Translations under genes and position numbers: made by a program
Part shown: positions 19,493 through 28,342 of the stretch, in pieces
Layout of the letters: each line of letters begins with the position of its first letter
Position numbering within the stretch: the stretch's first letter is position 1
NCBI GenBank assembly: GCA_027532825.1
Contig: JAPZTL010000004.1
Coordinates: forward strand, 124,001 to 188,000
Length of the DNA stretch: 64,000 nucleotides
Direction of reading: 5' to 3'
Source of the DNA: Silanimonas sp021297925
Lineage (GTDB): Bacteria > Pseudomonadota > Gammaproteobacteria > Xanthomonadales > Xanthomonadaceae
Notes under the pieces: model-generated
The model's database searches: none
Told to the model about the DNA's origin: nothing
Seen by the model: the letters and a program-made list of their open reading frames with translations, nothing else

Positions 19493-19642
19493 ATGGACTA
19501 CTATAATAATCAAGTCGGCCGGGAAATCGCTGCTGAGATCCTGAGGAGTAACCCTTACGCTTCTGAGCAGCAGATTTTCGAGGCGATCCAAGGTGCCCTT
19601 GAGACCAACCAATTGCGGCAGCTCCCACCCACCGTAGAGTGA
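19493..19642 (+). pseudogene. Orphan RHS C-terminal tip fragment
   Basis: This 49-codon frame begins MDYYNNQVGREIAAEILRSN and ends after LPPTVE. The DxxNNxxGR motif is typical of the last part of some polymorphic-toxin C-terminal domains (DUF6973-type), where an upstream catalytic part is expected. Here an in-frame TAA lies 25 bases upstream, so the rest is missing. The local composition is about half GC, unlike the chromosome. I read it as a displaced alternative tip left downstream of the active RHS gene, as seen in other RHS loci. It could instead be a short expressed protein; the ATG has no clear ribosome binding site. Confidence 0.5.
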
Positions 19643-20022
19643 CAGCTCGTTGGACCGGGCCAATGAGGCGGCCAAGGCTACGTGCGCCAGGCGAAGCCTG
19701 AGCGCACAGGAAGGCATCGCAGGGAAGCGATGACTGAAAGTGCGCAAGGTCCGCAGCGGGTGCGGCTTCCGCCCGGGAAGGTCTGGCCAACCACCCGGGC
19801 TCGGGTCGCCCGATGCCCAGCCCCAGGCCTGCTGCGCGTGCTCGCTCGCGGCAGGCGGGGAAACAGCCCCGCTCTCGCGCAAGCAGCGCGGCGGCCAGTG
19901 TGGTTTGTGCCGCCTCCTCGCGCCGTCGCAAGCTGCCGCTGGGCAGGCGGCCACGCCCCCGTGGCGTCGGCCAGCGCTTCGGGCGCGTGCGAGACTGGGA
20001 GAACCTTCACACAGGAACGCCC
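19643..20022. other. Gene-poor tail of the RHS locus with tandem hairpins
   Basis: I see no convincing gene in these 380 bases. At its left end are two adjacent hairpins. The first, 19682-19707, has GTGCGCCAGGC pairing with GCCTG-A-GCGCAC around the loop GAA, 11 pairs with one bulged A. The second, 19715-19732, has CATCGC and GCGATG around AGGGAA. The arrangement resembles REP-type intergenic repeats or a boundary element of the accessory region. I see no second copy in this window. The right end holds the upstream region of the DUF808 gene. Confidence 0.45.
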
Positions 20023-20922
20023 ATGGCCGGCAGCAGCCTTCTCGCCCTGATCGACGACATCGCGACCCTGCTCGACGACGTCTCCGTGATGACCAAAGTC
20101 GCCGCGAAGAAGACCGCCGGCGTCCTCGGCGACGACCTCGCCTTGAACGCGAACCAGGTGGCCGGCGTGCAGGCCGATCGCGAACTGCCCGTGGTCTGGG
20201 GGGTCGCGAAGGGCTCGGCGATCAACAAGCTGGTGCTCGTGCCCGCGGCGCTGCTGATCGCGGCCTTCGCGCCGTGGCTCATCCCCCCGCTGCTGGTGGT
20301 CGGCGGCGCCTTCCTCTGTTTCGAGGGCGTCGAGAAGCTGGCGCATCGATGGCTGCACGCGGAGGAAGACGCGGCGGCCGACGCGGCCCTGCGGGCGGCG
20401 GTGGCCGACCCGGCCGTCGACCTCGTCGCCTTCGAGCGGGACAAGATCAAGGGCGCCGTCCGCACTGACTTCATCCTGTCCGCGGAGATCATCGTGATCG
20501 CCCTCGGCACGGTCTCGGCCGAGCCGCTGGTCAAGCAGGTCGGCGTGCTGGTCGGCATCTCGGTGTTGATGACCGTGGGCGTCTACGGGCTGGTGGCGGG
20601 CATCGTGAAGATCGACGACGCCGGCCTTTGGCTGCAGGCCCGGGCGTCGGCTGCGGCCCGCGCTGTAGGTCGCTTCCTGTTGAGGTTCGCCCCGTGGCTG
20701 ATGAAGGCGCTGTCGGTGCTCGGCACCGCCGCCATGTTCCTCGTCGGTGGGCACATCTTCGTGGCCAACATCGCGCCGCTGCACCACGCGGTCCAGGACC
20801 TCGTTGCCCCGCTCGGGGGTCTCGCGGCGCACGCGGCGACCCTCGTCGAGGCGCTTGCCGGCATGCTCGCCGGCGCCCTCGTGTTGCTTGCCGTGGAAGG
20901 CGTCCGTCGCGTTCGGCGCTGA
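20023..20922 (+). CDS. DUF808 family inner membrane protein (YedI-like)
   Basis: This 299 aa protein starts MAGSSLLALIDDIATLLDDV, the family hallmark, and carries KVAAKKTAGVLGDDLALNA at about residues 25-43. Several hydrophobic segments (about 80-105, 165-185, 190-210, 230-255 and 270-290) predict an integral inner membrane protein. E. coli YedI is the reference member and has no established function. The start is chosen because the N-terminal motif begins exactly there; the frame continues open upstream without similarity. ACAGGAAC serves as a weak ribosome binding site. It marks the return to chromosomal backbone after the RHS region. Confidence 0.85.
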   Translation: MAGSSLLALIDDIATLLDDVSVMTKVAAKKTAGVLGDDLALNANQVAGVQADRELPVVWGVAKGSAINKLVLVPAALLIAAFAPWLIPPLLVVGGAFLCFEGVEKLAHRWLHAEEDAAADAALRAAVADPAVDLVAFERDKIKGAVRTDFILSAEIIVIALGTVSAEPLVKQVGVLVGISVLMTVGVYGLVAGIVKIDDAGLWLQARASAAARAVGRFLLRFAPWLMKALSVLGTAAMFLVGGHIFVANIAPLHHAVQDLVAPLGGLAAHAATLVEALAGMLAGALVLLAVEGVRRVRR

Positions 20923-20981
20923 CGCCCCGGGAACGGATCGGCCGCCCGGAAGGCGGCCGATGGGGCGACGGGCGCTATCGA

Positions 20982-21548
20982 TCAGAACAGCTCGATGTCG
21001 TCGCCCTTGTTGTTCATCTTCTCCATGAACTCGCGGATCGCCTGCTCGACGGTCAGGCCCCGGAGAAGCACTGCCTCGAACATCTCGATCTCCTCCGGCA
21101 TGGAGTAGCGGGCGCGGATCTTGCCCTGCAACTCGGCCCAGGCCTCGGTCGACGAGGCGCGGTTGTGGTCGCCCACGAGGTCGGCCAGCCAGGCCAGCCC
21201 GTTGTTGACGTGCGAGAGGCGTTGCGAGAGCCGGTCGTAGAACTGGAAGGCCACGATCGCCTGGTTGACCATGCCGGCGACGTTCATCGTCGCCACCATC
21301 AGTTCCATCTTGACGGCGTTCGTCGCCTCGTTGTCGGCGAGGCCGGAGATGCGCTCGCTGATCAGCTTGATGGTGTTGGCCATCGTGGTGAACGTGCCGG
21401 TCAACGCGTCGACGGAGGCATTGCTGTCCGTCATCGCGGCTTCGACCTGCGCGACCGCGAGTTCCATCATCAGGACGGTTTCGCGGAGGTGGTTCCAATC
21501 CGGGCCGGGATTGTGGACCCGGGTGCCGCGGCTGTTGTCGGTGCTCAT
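20982..21548 (-). CDS. Conserved helical protein with CheZ-like segment
   Basis: This 188 aa soluble protein is predicted almost entirely helical. The central stretch AIVAFQFYDRLSQRLSHVNN recalls the phosphatase helix of CheZ-type proteins, in which a Gln-containing FQD/FYD motif acts on CheY-P, but the similarity is too short to assign a function. The C-terminal part, MPEEIEMFEAVLLRGLTVEQ, is followed by an acidic tail. GGGGAGA lies 8 bases before the chosen ATG. It stands alone between the convergent DUF808 gene and the acylase gene upstream. I recognise it as conserved in Xanthomonas relatives, without a known role. Confidence 0.65.
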   Translation of the reverse strand: MSTDNSRGTRVHNPGPDWNHLRETVLMMELAVAQVEAAMTDSNASVDALTGTFTTMANTIKLISERISGLADNEATNAVKMELMVATMNVAGMVNQAIVAFQFYDRLSQRLSHVNNGLAWLADLVGDHNRASSTEAWAELQGKIRARYSMPEEIEMFEAVLLRGLTVEQAIREFMEKMNNKGDDIELF

Positions 21549-21675
21549 CGTGCGAATCTCCCCGTTGTCTCGCCGCAGGTCCTGTGCCGGCCGGAATCCC
21601 GGCAGCGCGATGCGACCCCATAGTGATCGAATCCGTGGCCTCGTGACCAGCCGTCGCGCGGCGGTTTGCCCACTT

Positions 21676-24099
21676 TCAAGGTTGCGCCGGTGGTGCAAGG
21701 CGCAGGAGGGTCGTGGAAGAACCCGGCAGGAACGGGCTCGGTCGGCCTTCCACCCAGTCGGCATGGCCCGCGCCCCAGAAGGGGGATAGCGGGTGGCCGA
21801 CCTGTCCGCCCGGCAAGTGGAAGACGCCTTCGGCCTCGCGTCCCGGCGAGACCACCATCCGCTGGCTGGCCCCGAAGGCGGGGCCCTGCACGCGCGGCAT
21901 CTGGGCGTCGCCCGGCAGGGCATCGGCCGGCATGCAGAGGGCGCGACCGACGGGGCCGGGTAGGGCACCCGCCAAGGGATGGCAGATCCTCGCGGTATTG
22001 GCCTCGCCCCAGGTGCGCTCGCTCAGCGGGCCCTCGTGGGAAGCGCGCACCTGGTCGGCGGCGGCCTCCGCGGCCTCGGCGAGCAGGGCGTCCCAGTCGC
22101 TGAAGCGCGGAGGCAGCAGGTGCGCGGGGCGCTGCTCGATGAGCGGCCACGCGACCCCTTCGAGCTGCGGCAGGTCGGGCTCGACGTAGGCGTCGCCCAG
22201 CGCCACGCGGGCGGGACCGAGCAGGCCGTCGCGGATGCGGGCCAGCACCTCGAGGCGGAAGGCCCGCGCGAGGCGGTATGCGGCCGAATCGACCGAGGCG
22301 CGCCCGTTCCACGTGGCGGCGACATCGTCGATGTCCTTCCATCGTGCGGCCGACATGGGCGCCACGGTCCGTCGCAGCAGGACGTTCCAGCGTTCGAGGA
22401 ACAGGGCGCGGTCATCGAGCTGGAGCGCCAGCAGCCGGGCCTCGTCGATGGGGCCCGGGGCGTTCATCGCGTCCGCGATCTGCTTTTGGCGGGCGCCCAG
22501 CGCATAGCCGCCGTCGCCGACGAGCGCAAGCAGGTCCCCATCGACGATGCGGGCGTTCGCCGACGACAGCCGGCCCGAGGGCGGGTCGACCCGTTCCGGC
22601 TGCAGCGGGGCGTCCGTGGGCCACCAGCCGTCCCAGTCGCAGCCGGCGAGCGGATCGATCGGCGATTTCGGATCGCAGGCGCCGACGCGGCGCGGAATCC
22701 GGCCCATCAGGCGCCACGCGATGCGCCCCGAGGCGTCGCCGACGACGAGGTTCTGCGCGGGCACGCCCGCCGATCGCGCCACGGCGAGGGCCTGATCGAG
22801 GTCGCCCGCGCGCGCGAGGTCGAGCAGGCGGAAATCGAGCGCACCCGGGACGTGGGCGGTCCACCGCAGCGCGAGGGCCTCGTCTTCGGAGGCGCCGGCC
22901 TCATCCGGGAGGATCGGCCCCCAGCGCGTCTCTCGGACGACGAGGGTTTCCGGTTCGCCGTGGGCGACCTCGAGGCGCTCCTCGTGCACAACCACCGGGG
23001 CATCGCCGTCGGGGGTGCGGTAGCGCGACCGCCCGGCGTCGGTGAAGCGCACCCGCACGGCGTCGAGCCAGTCGCCGTAGCTGTTGGTGAAGCCCCAGGC
23101 GACGTGGGTGTTGCTGCCGACGATGACGCCCGGGATGCCCGGCAGGGTCACGCCGGTGACGTCGACCCGTCCGCCCGCGGCGGCCGCGTCGGCGTAACGC
23201 AGTCGGGCGCGGAACCAGATCGAGGGCGCGCGCAGGCCGAGGTGCATGTCGTCGGCGACGATGGCCCGGCCATCCGCCGTGGCGGCGCTCCCGGCCGCGA
23301 AGTTGTTGCTGCCGGGCGCGGCCGGCTCGGCGAACCCGGTGACCTTGGCATCGGCCGCGGGATGGGGGAGGCTCCGCAGGTCGAGCGATGCGGCATCCGG
23401 CAGCACGGCGTCGCCCCGGGCCTCGCCGAACAGGGGCGCGTCCCACGCCGTGCCGTCGCGCAGCACCAGCGCGGCCAGCGCCGGTGGCAGCGCCTCGCGG
23501 ACCCGCCACAGCGCCAGCTCGCGGGAATTGGTCTCGTCCTGCAGGTCGAAGAACAGCGCATAGCCCGCGAGCACCGTGTCCTCGGGTTGCCATCGTGTCG
23601 GCGACCGGCGCAGCAGCAGGTAGGGCCAAGGGCGAACCGCCAAGGCGCCGAGACCGGCGTTGATGCCTTCCGTGTAGGCCGCGAGCACCGACGCTTCGGG
23701 CCCGACGATGGTGGGCAGGGCGCCGGCCACCCGGGCGCGCAGCCGATGCATCCGGTTGCTCCGATCCACCGGCAGGGCACGCTCACCGAGCAGTCCGGCG
23801 AGCTCGCCGGCCGACAGGCGCCGCATCAGGTCCATCTCGAAGTAGCGTTCCTGACCGTGCACGAAGCCCAGCGCGCGGGCCATGTCCGCGCGGTTCGCGG
23901 CGTCGATCGTGACGACCCCGAGCGCATCGCGTGTCACCGACACCGGGGCCGAGAGCCCCGGCAGCGCGAGTTCACCGTCATAAGCCGGCACGCTGCCGCG
24001 CAAGGCGGCCCAGCCCGCGAGGAGGGTGGCGGTGGCGAGCAGCAGCGAGGCGACCAGGGCGCGGCGGATCCACATCCACATGCGAGGGGCTCCGTTCAA
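21676..24099 (-). CDS. Penicillin acylase family protein (Ntn hydrolase)
   Basis: This 807 aa protein has an N-terminal hydrophobic segment (about residues 11-30, signal peptide or anchor), an alpha-subunit region and the autoproteolytic junction APGSNNFAAGSA with Ser264 as the expected N-terminal nucleophile of the beta chain. Conserved downstream blocks are LRAPSIWFRARL, GSNTHVAWGFTN and LSSANARI. The family hydrolyses amide bonds in beta-lactams, acyl-homoserine lactones or peptides in the periplasm; the substrate here is unknown. It lies 53 bases downstream of parC on the same strand. TAGGCT at 27 bases before the ATG is a plausible own -10. Confidence 0.9.
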   Translation of the reverse strand: MNGAPRMWMWIRRALVASLLLATATLLAGWAALRGSVPAYDGELALPGLSAPVSVTRDALGVVTIDAANRADMARALGFVHGQERYFEMDLMRRLSAGELAGLLGERALPVDRSNRMHRLRARVAGALPTIVGPEASVLAAYTEGINAGLGALAVRPWPYLLLRRSPTRWQPEDTVLAGYALFFDLQDETNSRELALWRVREALPPALAALVLRDGTAWDAPLFGEARGDAVLPDAASLDLRSLPHPAADAKVTGFAEPAAPGSNNFAAGSAATADGRAIVADDMHLGLRAPSIWFRARLRYADAAAAGGRVDVTGVTLPGIPGVIVGSNTHVAWGFTNSYGDWLDAVRVRFTDAGRSRYRTPDGDAPVVVHEERLEVAHGEPETLVVRETRWGPILPDEAGASEDEALALRWTAHVPGALDFRLLDLARAGDLDQALAVARSAGVPAQNLVVGDASGRIAWRLMGRIPRRVGACDPKSPIDPLAGCDWDGWWPTDAPLQPERVDPPSGRLSSANARIVDGDLLALVGDGGYALGARQKQIADAMNAPGPIDEARLLALQLDDRALFLERWNVLLRRTVAPMSAARWKDIDDVAATWNGRASVDSAAYRLARAFRLEVLARIRDGLLGPARVALGDAYVEPDLPQLEGVAWPLIEQRPAHLLPPRFSDWDALLAEAAEAAADQVRASHEGPLSERTWGEANTARICHPLAGALPGPVGRALCMPADALPGDAQMPRVQGPAFGASQRMVVSPGREAEGVFHLPGGQVGHPLSPFWGAGHADWVEGRPSPFLPGSSTTLLRLAPPAQP

Positions 24100-24124
24100 C
24101 GGACGCCCAGCCTAGCCCAGGGGA

Positions 24125-24143
24125 CGGGGGCCTCGCGCCCCCG
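24125..24143 (-). terminator. Hairpin between parC and the acylase gene
   Basis: CGGGGGC (24125-24131) and GCCCCCG (24137-24143) enclose the loop CTCGC. It is strong but lacks a T run on the minus strand, so termination of the parC transcript here is only possible, not clear. Confidence 0.4.
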
Positions 24144-24152
24144 CCCGCCGCG

Positions 24153-26402
24153 TCAGGCGCACTCGATGCGGTCGACCTTTTGGAAACCGCGCGGCAGCAG
24201 GTGGCCGCGGCTGGCGCGTGCGCCTTCGTAGGCCTGCAGGTCGCGCCAGCTCAAGCTCAGCTTTCGGGCGCCGCAGAACAGCGTGGCCTCGCCGCCCTGG
24301 CGCACCACGGCGAGCGCCGTCACCACTTCCTCCCCGCTCTTGAGCTTGGCCGGCGGGATCTGGATCAGCTTGTTGCCCTTGCCCTTGTCGAGTTCCGGCA
24401 GTTCCTTCAGCGGGAAGGCGAGCAGGTGGCCGGCGGTGGTGACCGCGACGACCCAGTCGGTGGCCGGGTCGTTCACCGGCACCGGCGGCAGCAGGCTGGC
24501 GCCGGTGTCCGGGTTGAACAGCGCCTTGCCCGACTTGTTGCGCCCGACGAGGTTCTCGAAGCGGGTGGTGAAGCCGTAACCGAACGACGAAGCCAGAAGG
24601 AAGCGCTGGTCGTTCTCGGCGGCCAGCGTGGCGACCATCTGCGCGCCGGCCGGCAGGGTGAAGCGGCCGGTGATGGGCTCGCCGTTGCCGCGCGCCGAGG
24701 GCAGGGTGTGCGCCGACGTCGAATAGGCGCGTCCGGTGGAGTCGAGGAAGGCCGCCTGCTGGTTGCTGCGTCCGCGGGCGAAGCTCTGCAAGGCGTCGCC
24801 CTCGCGATAGCTCAGGCCGGCCGGGTCGACGTCGTGGCCCTTGGCGGCGCGGATCCAGCCCTTCTGCGACAGCACCACCGTGACTGGCTCGCTGGGCACC
24901 AGCTCGGTCTCGTCGATGGCCTGCGCGGCGCTGCGCGCCACCAGCGGGCTGCGGCGGGCATCGCCGAACTTCTTTGCATCGGCGAGCAGCTCGTCCTTCA
25001 GCAGCTTCTTCAGCTTGGCGTTGCTCTCCAGCGTGGCGACGAGCTTCTCGCGCTCCTTGGCCAGCTCGTCCTGCTCGCCGCGGATCTTCATCTCCTCGAG
25101 GCGCGCCAGCTGTTTCAGCTTGGTCTCGAGGATGTACTCGGCCTGCTCCTCGGAGAGGCCGAAACGGGCGATCAGCACCGCCTTCGGCTCGTCCTCGGTG
25201 CGGATGATGCGGATCACCTCGTCGAGGTTCAGGAAGGCGATGAGCAGGCCTTCGAGCAGGTGCAGGCGGCGCTCGACCTTGTCGAGGCGGTGCTTGAGGC
25301 GGCGCTTCAGCGTGTCGGTGCGGAACTGCAGCCACTCGCCGATGATCGAGCGCAGGCCGCGCACCTGCGGGCGGCCGTCGAGGCCGATGATGTTGAGGTT
25401 GACGCGGAAGCTCTTCTCGAGATCCGTCGTCGCCATCAGGTGGCCCATCAGCGCGTCGATGTCGACGCGGTTGCTGCGCGGCACGAGCACGAGGCGCACC
25501 GGGTTCTGGTGGTCCGATTCGTCGCGGAGGTCCTCCAGCCACGGCAGCTTCTTCGCGCGCAGCTGGGCGGCGATCTGCTCCATGATCTTCGACGGCGAGA
25601 CTTGGTAGGGCAGGGCCGTCACGACGATGTTCTGGCCTTCCTTGATGTACGTGGCCCGCGCGCGGACGCTGCCGTGGCCGGTTTCGTACATCGACAGCAG
25701 GTCGGCGGCCGGCGTGATGATCTCCGCACCCGTCGGGTAGTCCGGCCCGCGGATGTGCTCGCACAGGTCGCGCGTGGTGGCGTCGGGGTCGTCGAGCAGG
25801 CGCACGCAGGCGCTGACGACTTCATTCAAGTTGTGCGGCGGCACGTCGGTGGCCATGCCCACCGCGATGCCCGTCGTGCCGTTGAGCAGCAGGTGCGGCA
25901 GGCGCGCCGGCAGCCACGAGGGCTCGTCCAGCGTGCCGTCGAAGTTCGGCGACCACTCCACCGTGCCCTGGCCGAGCTCGCCGAGCAGCACTTCGGCGAT
26001 CGGCGTGAGCTTCGATTCGGTGTAACGCATCGCCGCGAAGCTCTTCGGGTCGTCGGGCGAACCGAAGTTGCCTTGGCCTTCGATCAGCGGGTAGCGGTAC
26101 GAGAAGGGCTGGGCCATCAGCACCAGCGCCTCGTAGCAGGCCGAATCGCCGTGCGGGTGGAACTTGCCGATCACGTCGCCGACGGTGCGCGCCGACTTCT
26201 TCGGCTTGGCCCCGGCGTTGAGGCCCAGCTCGCTCATGGCGTAGATGATCCGGCGCTGCACCGGCTTCAGCCCGTCGCCGAGGAAGGGCAGGGCGCGGTC
26301 GAGCACCACGTACATCGAGTAGTCGAGGTAGGCGCGCTCGGCGTACTCGTGCAGCGGGATCTGTTCGAAACCGTGGAAGGCGGGACGGGCGGGGTCGGTC
26401 AT
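24153..26402 (-). CDS. parC: DNA topoisomerase IV subunit A
   Basis: ParC (749 aa; E. coli 752) with ParE decatenates daughter chromosomes. The winged-helix region contains GLKPVQRRIIYAMSELGL and the catalytic Tyr127 in AAMRYTES. The quinolone-determining region reads GKFHPHGDSACYEAL, with Ser87 and Glu91 (equivalent to E. coli Ser80 and Glu84) in wild-type state, which predicts no target-site quinolone resistance. The C-terminal beta-pinwheel begins near residue 490. The absence of a GyrA-box and the length favour ParC over GyrA. TAAACT at 26436-26441 (minus strand) may be the -10. parE is about 19 kb away, not adjacent. Confidence 0.95.
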   Translation of the reverse strand: MTDPARPAFHGFEQIPLHEYAERAYLDYSMYVVLDRALPFLGDGLKPVQRRIIYAMSELGLNAGAKPKKSARTVGDVIGKFHPHGDSACYEALVLMAQPFSYRYPLIEGQGNFGSPDDPKSFAAMRYTESKLTPIAEVLLGELGQGTVEWSPNFDGTLDEPSWLPARLPHLLLNGTTGIAVGMATDVPPHNLNEVVSACVRLLDDPDATTRDLCEHIRGPDYPTGAEIITPAADLLSMYETGHGSVRARATYIKEGQNIVVTALPYQVSPSKIMEQIAAQLRAKKLPWLEDLRDESDHQNPVRLVLVPRSNRVDIDALMGHLMATTDLEKSFRVNLNIIGLDGRPQVRGLRSIIGEWLQFRTDTLKRRLKHRLDKVERRLHLLEGLLIAFLNLDEVIRIIRTEDEPKAVLIARFGLSEEQAEYILETKLKQLARLEEMKIRGEQDELAKEREKLVATLESNAKLKKLLKDELLADAKKFGDARRSPLVARSAAQAIDETELVPSEPVTVVLSQKGWIRAAKGHDVDPAGLSYREGDALQSFARGRSNQQAAFLDSTGRAYSTSAHTLPSARGNGEPITGRFTLPAGAQMVATLAAENDQRFLLASSFGYGFTTRFENLVGRNKSGKALFNPDTGASLLPPVPVNDPATDWVVAVTTAGHLLAFPLKELPELDKGKGNKLIQIPPAKLKSGEEVVTALAVVRQGGEATLFCGARKLSLSWRDLQAYEGARASRGHLLPRGFQKVDRIECA

Positions 26403-26487
26403 CGGGACGCGGGCAGCCGGTGGATCGGGGCCGCGAGTTTACCGGGTCGGGCGTCGCGGGCCCTGCGACACCCGACCCGGCGACCGG

Positions 26488-27048
26488 TCAATCGCCGGGT
26501 GCGCGCTCCGGCAGCGGCTTCTTGGCGAGCTTGCGCTGCAGGCTGCGGCGATGCAGGCCGAGTGCCCGTGCCGCGGACGAGACATTGCCGTCGTGTTCGG
26601 CCAGCACGCGCTGCAGGTGTTCCCATTCGAGGCGCTTGGGGTGCAGCGGGCCATCCGCGGGCGTTGGCAACTCGTCCTCCGTGGCGTCGCCGTCGTCCGG
26701 CCCGAACAGAGCGCGCATCACGTCGTCGGCGCTGACCGGCTTGGGCCGGTAGTCGGTCGCGCCGCGCTTGATCGCCTCGACGGCGGTGGCGATCGAGGCG
26801 TAGCCGGTCAGCAGGAGGATCGGCGCTTCGGGCTGGAGCAGGCGCAGGGGTTCGATCAGCGCGAGCCCGTTGTCGGCGCCCAGCTTCAGGTCGAGCACGA
26901 TGCCGGAGAGCGGCTGGCGGGCGCGCTGCAGGGCCGAAGCGGCGTCCGCGGCGAGTTGGCAGGGTTGGCCCCGGCGCTCCAGGGCGCGTGCGAGGACGCC
27001 GGCGAACGCGGTGTCGTCGTCGATCAGGAGGACGGGGAAGGCAGTCAT
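26488..27048 (-). CDS. regA: RegA/PrrA/ActR-family response regulator
   Basis: This 186 aa regulator has a receiver domain with acidic pocket Asp10-12, phosphoacceptor Asp53 (GIVLDLKLG) and LLLTGYASI/RPKPV switch residues. A short linker and a C-terminal Fis-type HTH follow (HLQRVLAEHDGNVSSAARAL, then GLHRRSLQRKLAKK). That architecture is the RegA/PrrA family, which controls redox-responsive genes in photosynthetic and other proteobacteria. The start codon overlaps the stop of the sensor gene by 4 bases, so both are translated together. The name is by family; the regulon here is unknown, but a matching binding site lies upstream of the sensor gene. Confidence 0.88.
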   Translation of the reverse strand: MTAFPVLLIDDDTAFAGVLARALERRGQPCQLAADAASALQRARQPLSGIVLDLKLGADNGLALIEPLRLLQPEAPILLLTGYASIATAVEAIKRGATDYRPKPVSADDVMRALFGPDDGDATEDELPTPADGPLHPKRLEWEHLQRVLAEHDGNVSSAARALGLHRRSLQRKLAKKPLPERAPGD

Positions 27049-28295
27049 CGGCTTGCGCCAAGCGCGGGATCGAGCGCTCGCCAGGGCAGGTCCAGCCGGC
27101 TGAGGCTGCCCCCACCCTCCGCCGGATGCACGTGCAGGGCGCCTCCGAGGTGTTCGATGGTCGCGTTCGCGATGGCGAGACCGATGCCCAAGCCGCCGGA
27201 GGACTGGTTGAAGGCGGGGCGCTCGGCGCGGCTGTCGAAGCCGGCGCCGCGATCGTGGACCACGATCCGCAGTCCGTCGCCGGGGCCGGGCTCGGCACGG
27301 AGCGCGAGCTGCGCGTCCCCGGCGGCGATGCCGGCATCGGCGGCGTTCTCCAGCAGGTGCCCGAGGCTGCCCCACAGCGCCAGCGAGGGCTGCACGGTGC
27401 GCGCGGCGACGGTTGGGTGCACGTGGACGGTGAGGCTGGCCTGGGGGCGCAACAGCAGCAGGCGGTCCTTCAGGGTGTCGAGCATGGCCGCCAGGGTCTG
27501 CGGCGGGGGGATCTCGCGCGTGGTGGTGGCGAGCCGGCGCACGGCATCGCGCGCGAAAGCGAGCTGCTGGGCCATGAGCGCGAGATCCTCGCGCGACGGT
27601 CCTTGGTCCGGATCGGCACGCCACTCGTCGACGAGCAGGGCGGCGGTGTTGAGCGGCGTGTTGATGTCGTGCGCCGCCGAAGCGGACTGCAGCGCGAGGG
27701 CATGCAGGCCTTCATCGCGCAAGCGGCGTTCACGCGCGTCGCGCAGGGCCTCGTCGCGGGCCTTGAGCCGGCGGGCCAGCGCGAGGCCGAACACGCAGAA
27801 CAGCAGCAGGCCCAGGGCGAAGTTCGCGGCCATGCCCGTGAGATGCAGGTCGAACAGCACGGCCCCGTGCTGGTGGGCCAGCGGCGGTGCGAAACGGGCC
27901 AACAGGGCGTAACCGAGCACCGCCGCAGCGGTGATGGTGAGCACCCGCGAGGGGGCCAGCGCCGTCGCCGTCAGCGCCACCGGCACGAGGTAGAGCTGGA
28001 TGAAGGGATTCATCACCCCGCCCGAGAAAAACAGTGCCCACGTGAGGGCCACCAGATCGACGGTCAGGCCGATCATCAGGCGCGCTTCGCTGGCCGGCTG
28101 GCGTTGCCGCCAAAGGCCGATCAGGGCGTTCGCCGCGCCGAGCGCGCAGGCGCCCAACAGCAGGGGTGGCCACGGCAGTTCGAGGCGAAGCGCCCATTGC
28201 GCGACGGCGAAGGCGCTGAACTGGCCGGCCACGGCGAACCAGCGCAAGCCATAGAGCGTGGCGTCGAGGCTTTCGTGGCGGGTATCCGCAGACAT
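27045..28295 (-). CDS. regB: RegB/PrrB-family redox sensor histidine kinase
   Basis: This 416 aa protein has six hydrophobic segments in residues 15-175, the quinone-site motif GGVMNPFIQLYLVP at 92-105, the H-box SAAHDINTPLNT with His209, and N and G boxes (HLLENAADAG, HDRGAGFD, GGLGIGLAIA). In RegB from photosynthetic bacteria a redox-active Cys follows the H-box within an RCRDIL-type motif; here the equivalent segment reads FARDAV at about 247-252, so that Cys is missing. TACCCT ends 7 bases before the ATG, which suggests a leaderless message. It is divergent from the PepSY-TonB operon. Confidence 0.88.
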   Translation of the reverse strand: MSADTRHESLDATLYGLRWFAVAGQFSAFAVAQWALRLELPWPPLLLGACALGAANALIGLWRQRQPASEARLMIGLTVDLVALTWALFFSGGVMNPFIQLYLVPVALTATALAPSRVLTITAAAVLGYALLARFAPPLAHQHGAVLFDLHLTGMAANFALGLLLFCVFGLALARRLKARDEALRDARERRLRDEGLHALALQSASAAHDINTPLNTAALLVDEWRADPDQGPSREDLALMAQQLAFARDAVRRLATTTREIPPPQTLAAMLDTLKDRLLLLRPQASLTVHVHPTVAARTVQPSLALWGSLGHLLENAADAGIAAGDAQLALRAEPGPGDGLRIVVHDRGAGFDSRAERPAFNQSSGGLGIGLAIANATIEHLGGALHVHPAEGGGSLSRLDLPWRALDPALGASR

Positions 28296-28302
28296 GGCGG
28301 AA

Positions 28303-28331
28303 AGGGTAGCCCGCGCGGTCCGGGTGCGGCA
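28303..28331 (-). promoter_or_regulatory. regB promoter, leaderless type
   Basis: On the minus strand TGCCGC (28326-28331), a 17-base spacer and TACCCT (28303-28308) end 7 bases before the regB ATG. The start point would coincide with the start codon. The -35 match is weak. Confidence 0.4.
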
Positions 28332-28342
28332 CGCGGCCGGGG

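Noticed and set aside
19473..19500. GTTCGAA motif as a possible tRNA T-arm or attachment site
   Set aside because: No cloverleaf can be formed around it and no integrase is near.
19678..21621. Long minus-strand frame over the RHS tail and DUF808 gene
   Set aside because: It opposes the DUF808 coding sequence and overlaps another minus-strand gene in a different frame; most of it is low-complexity.
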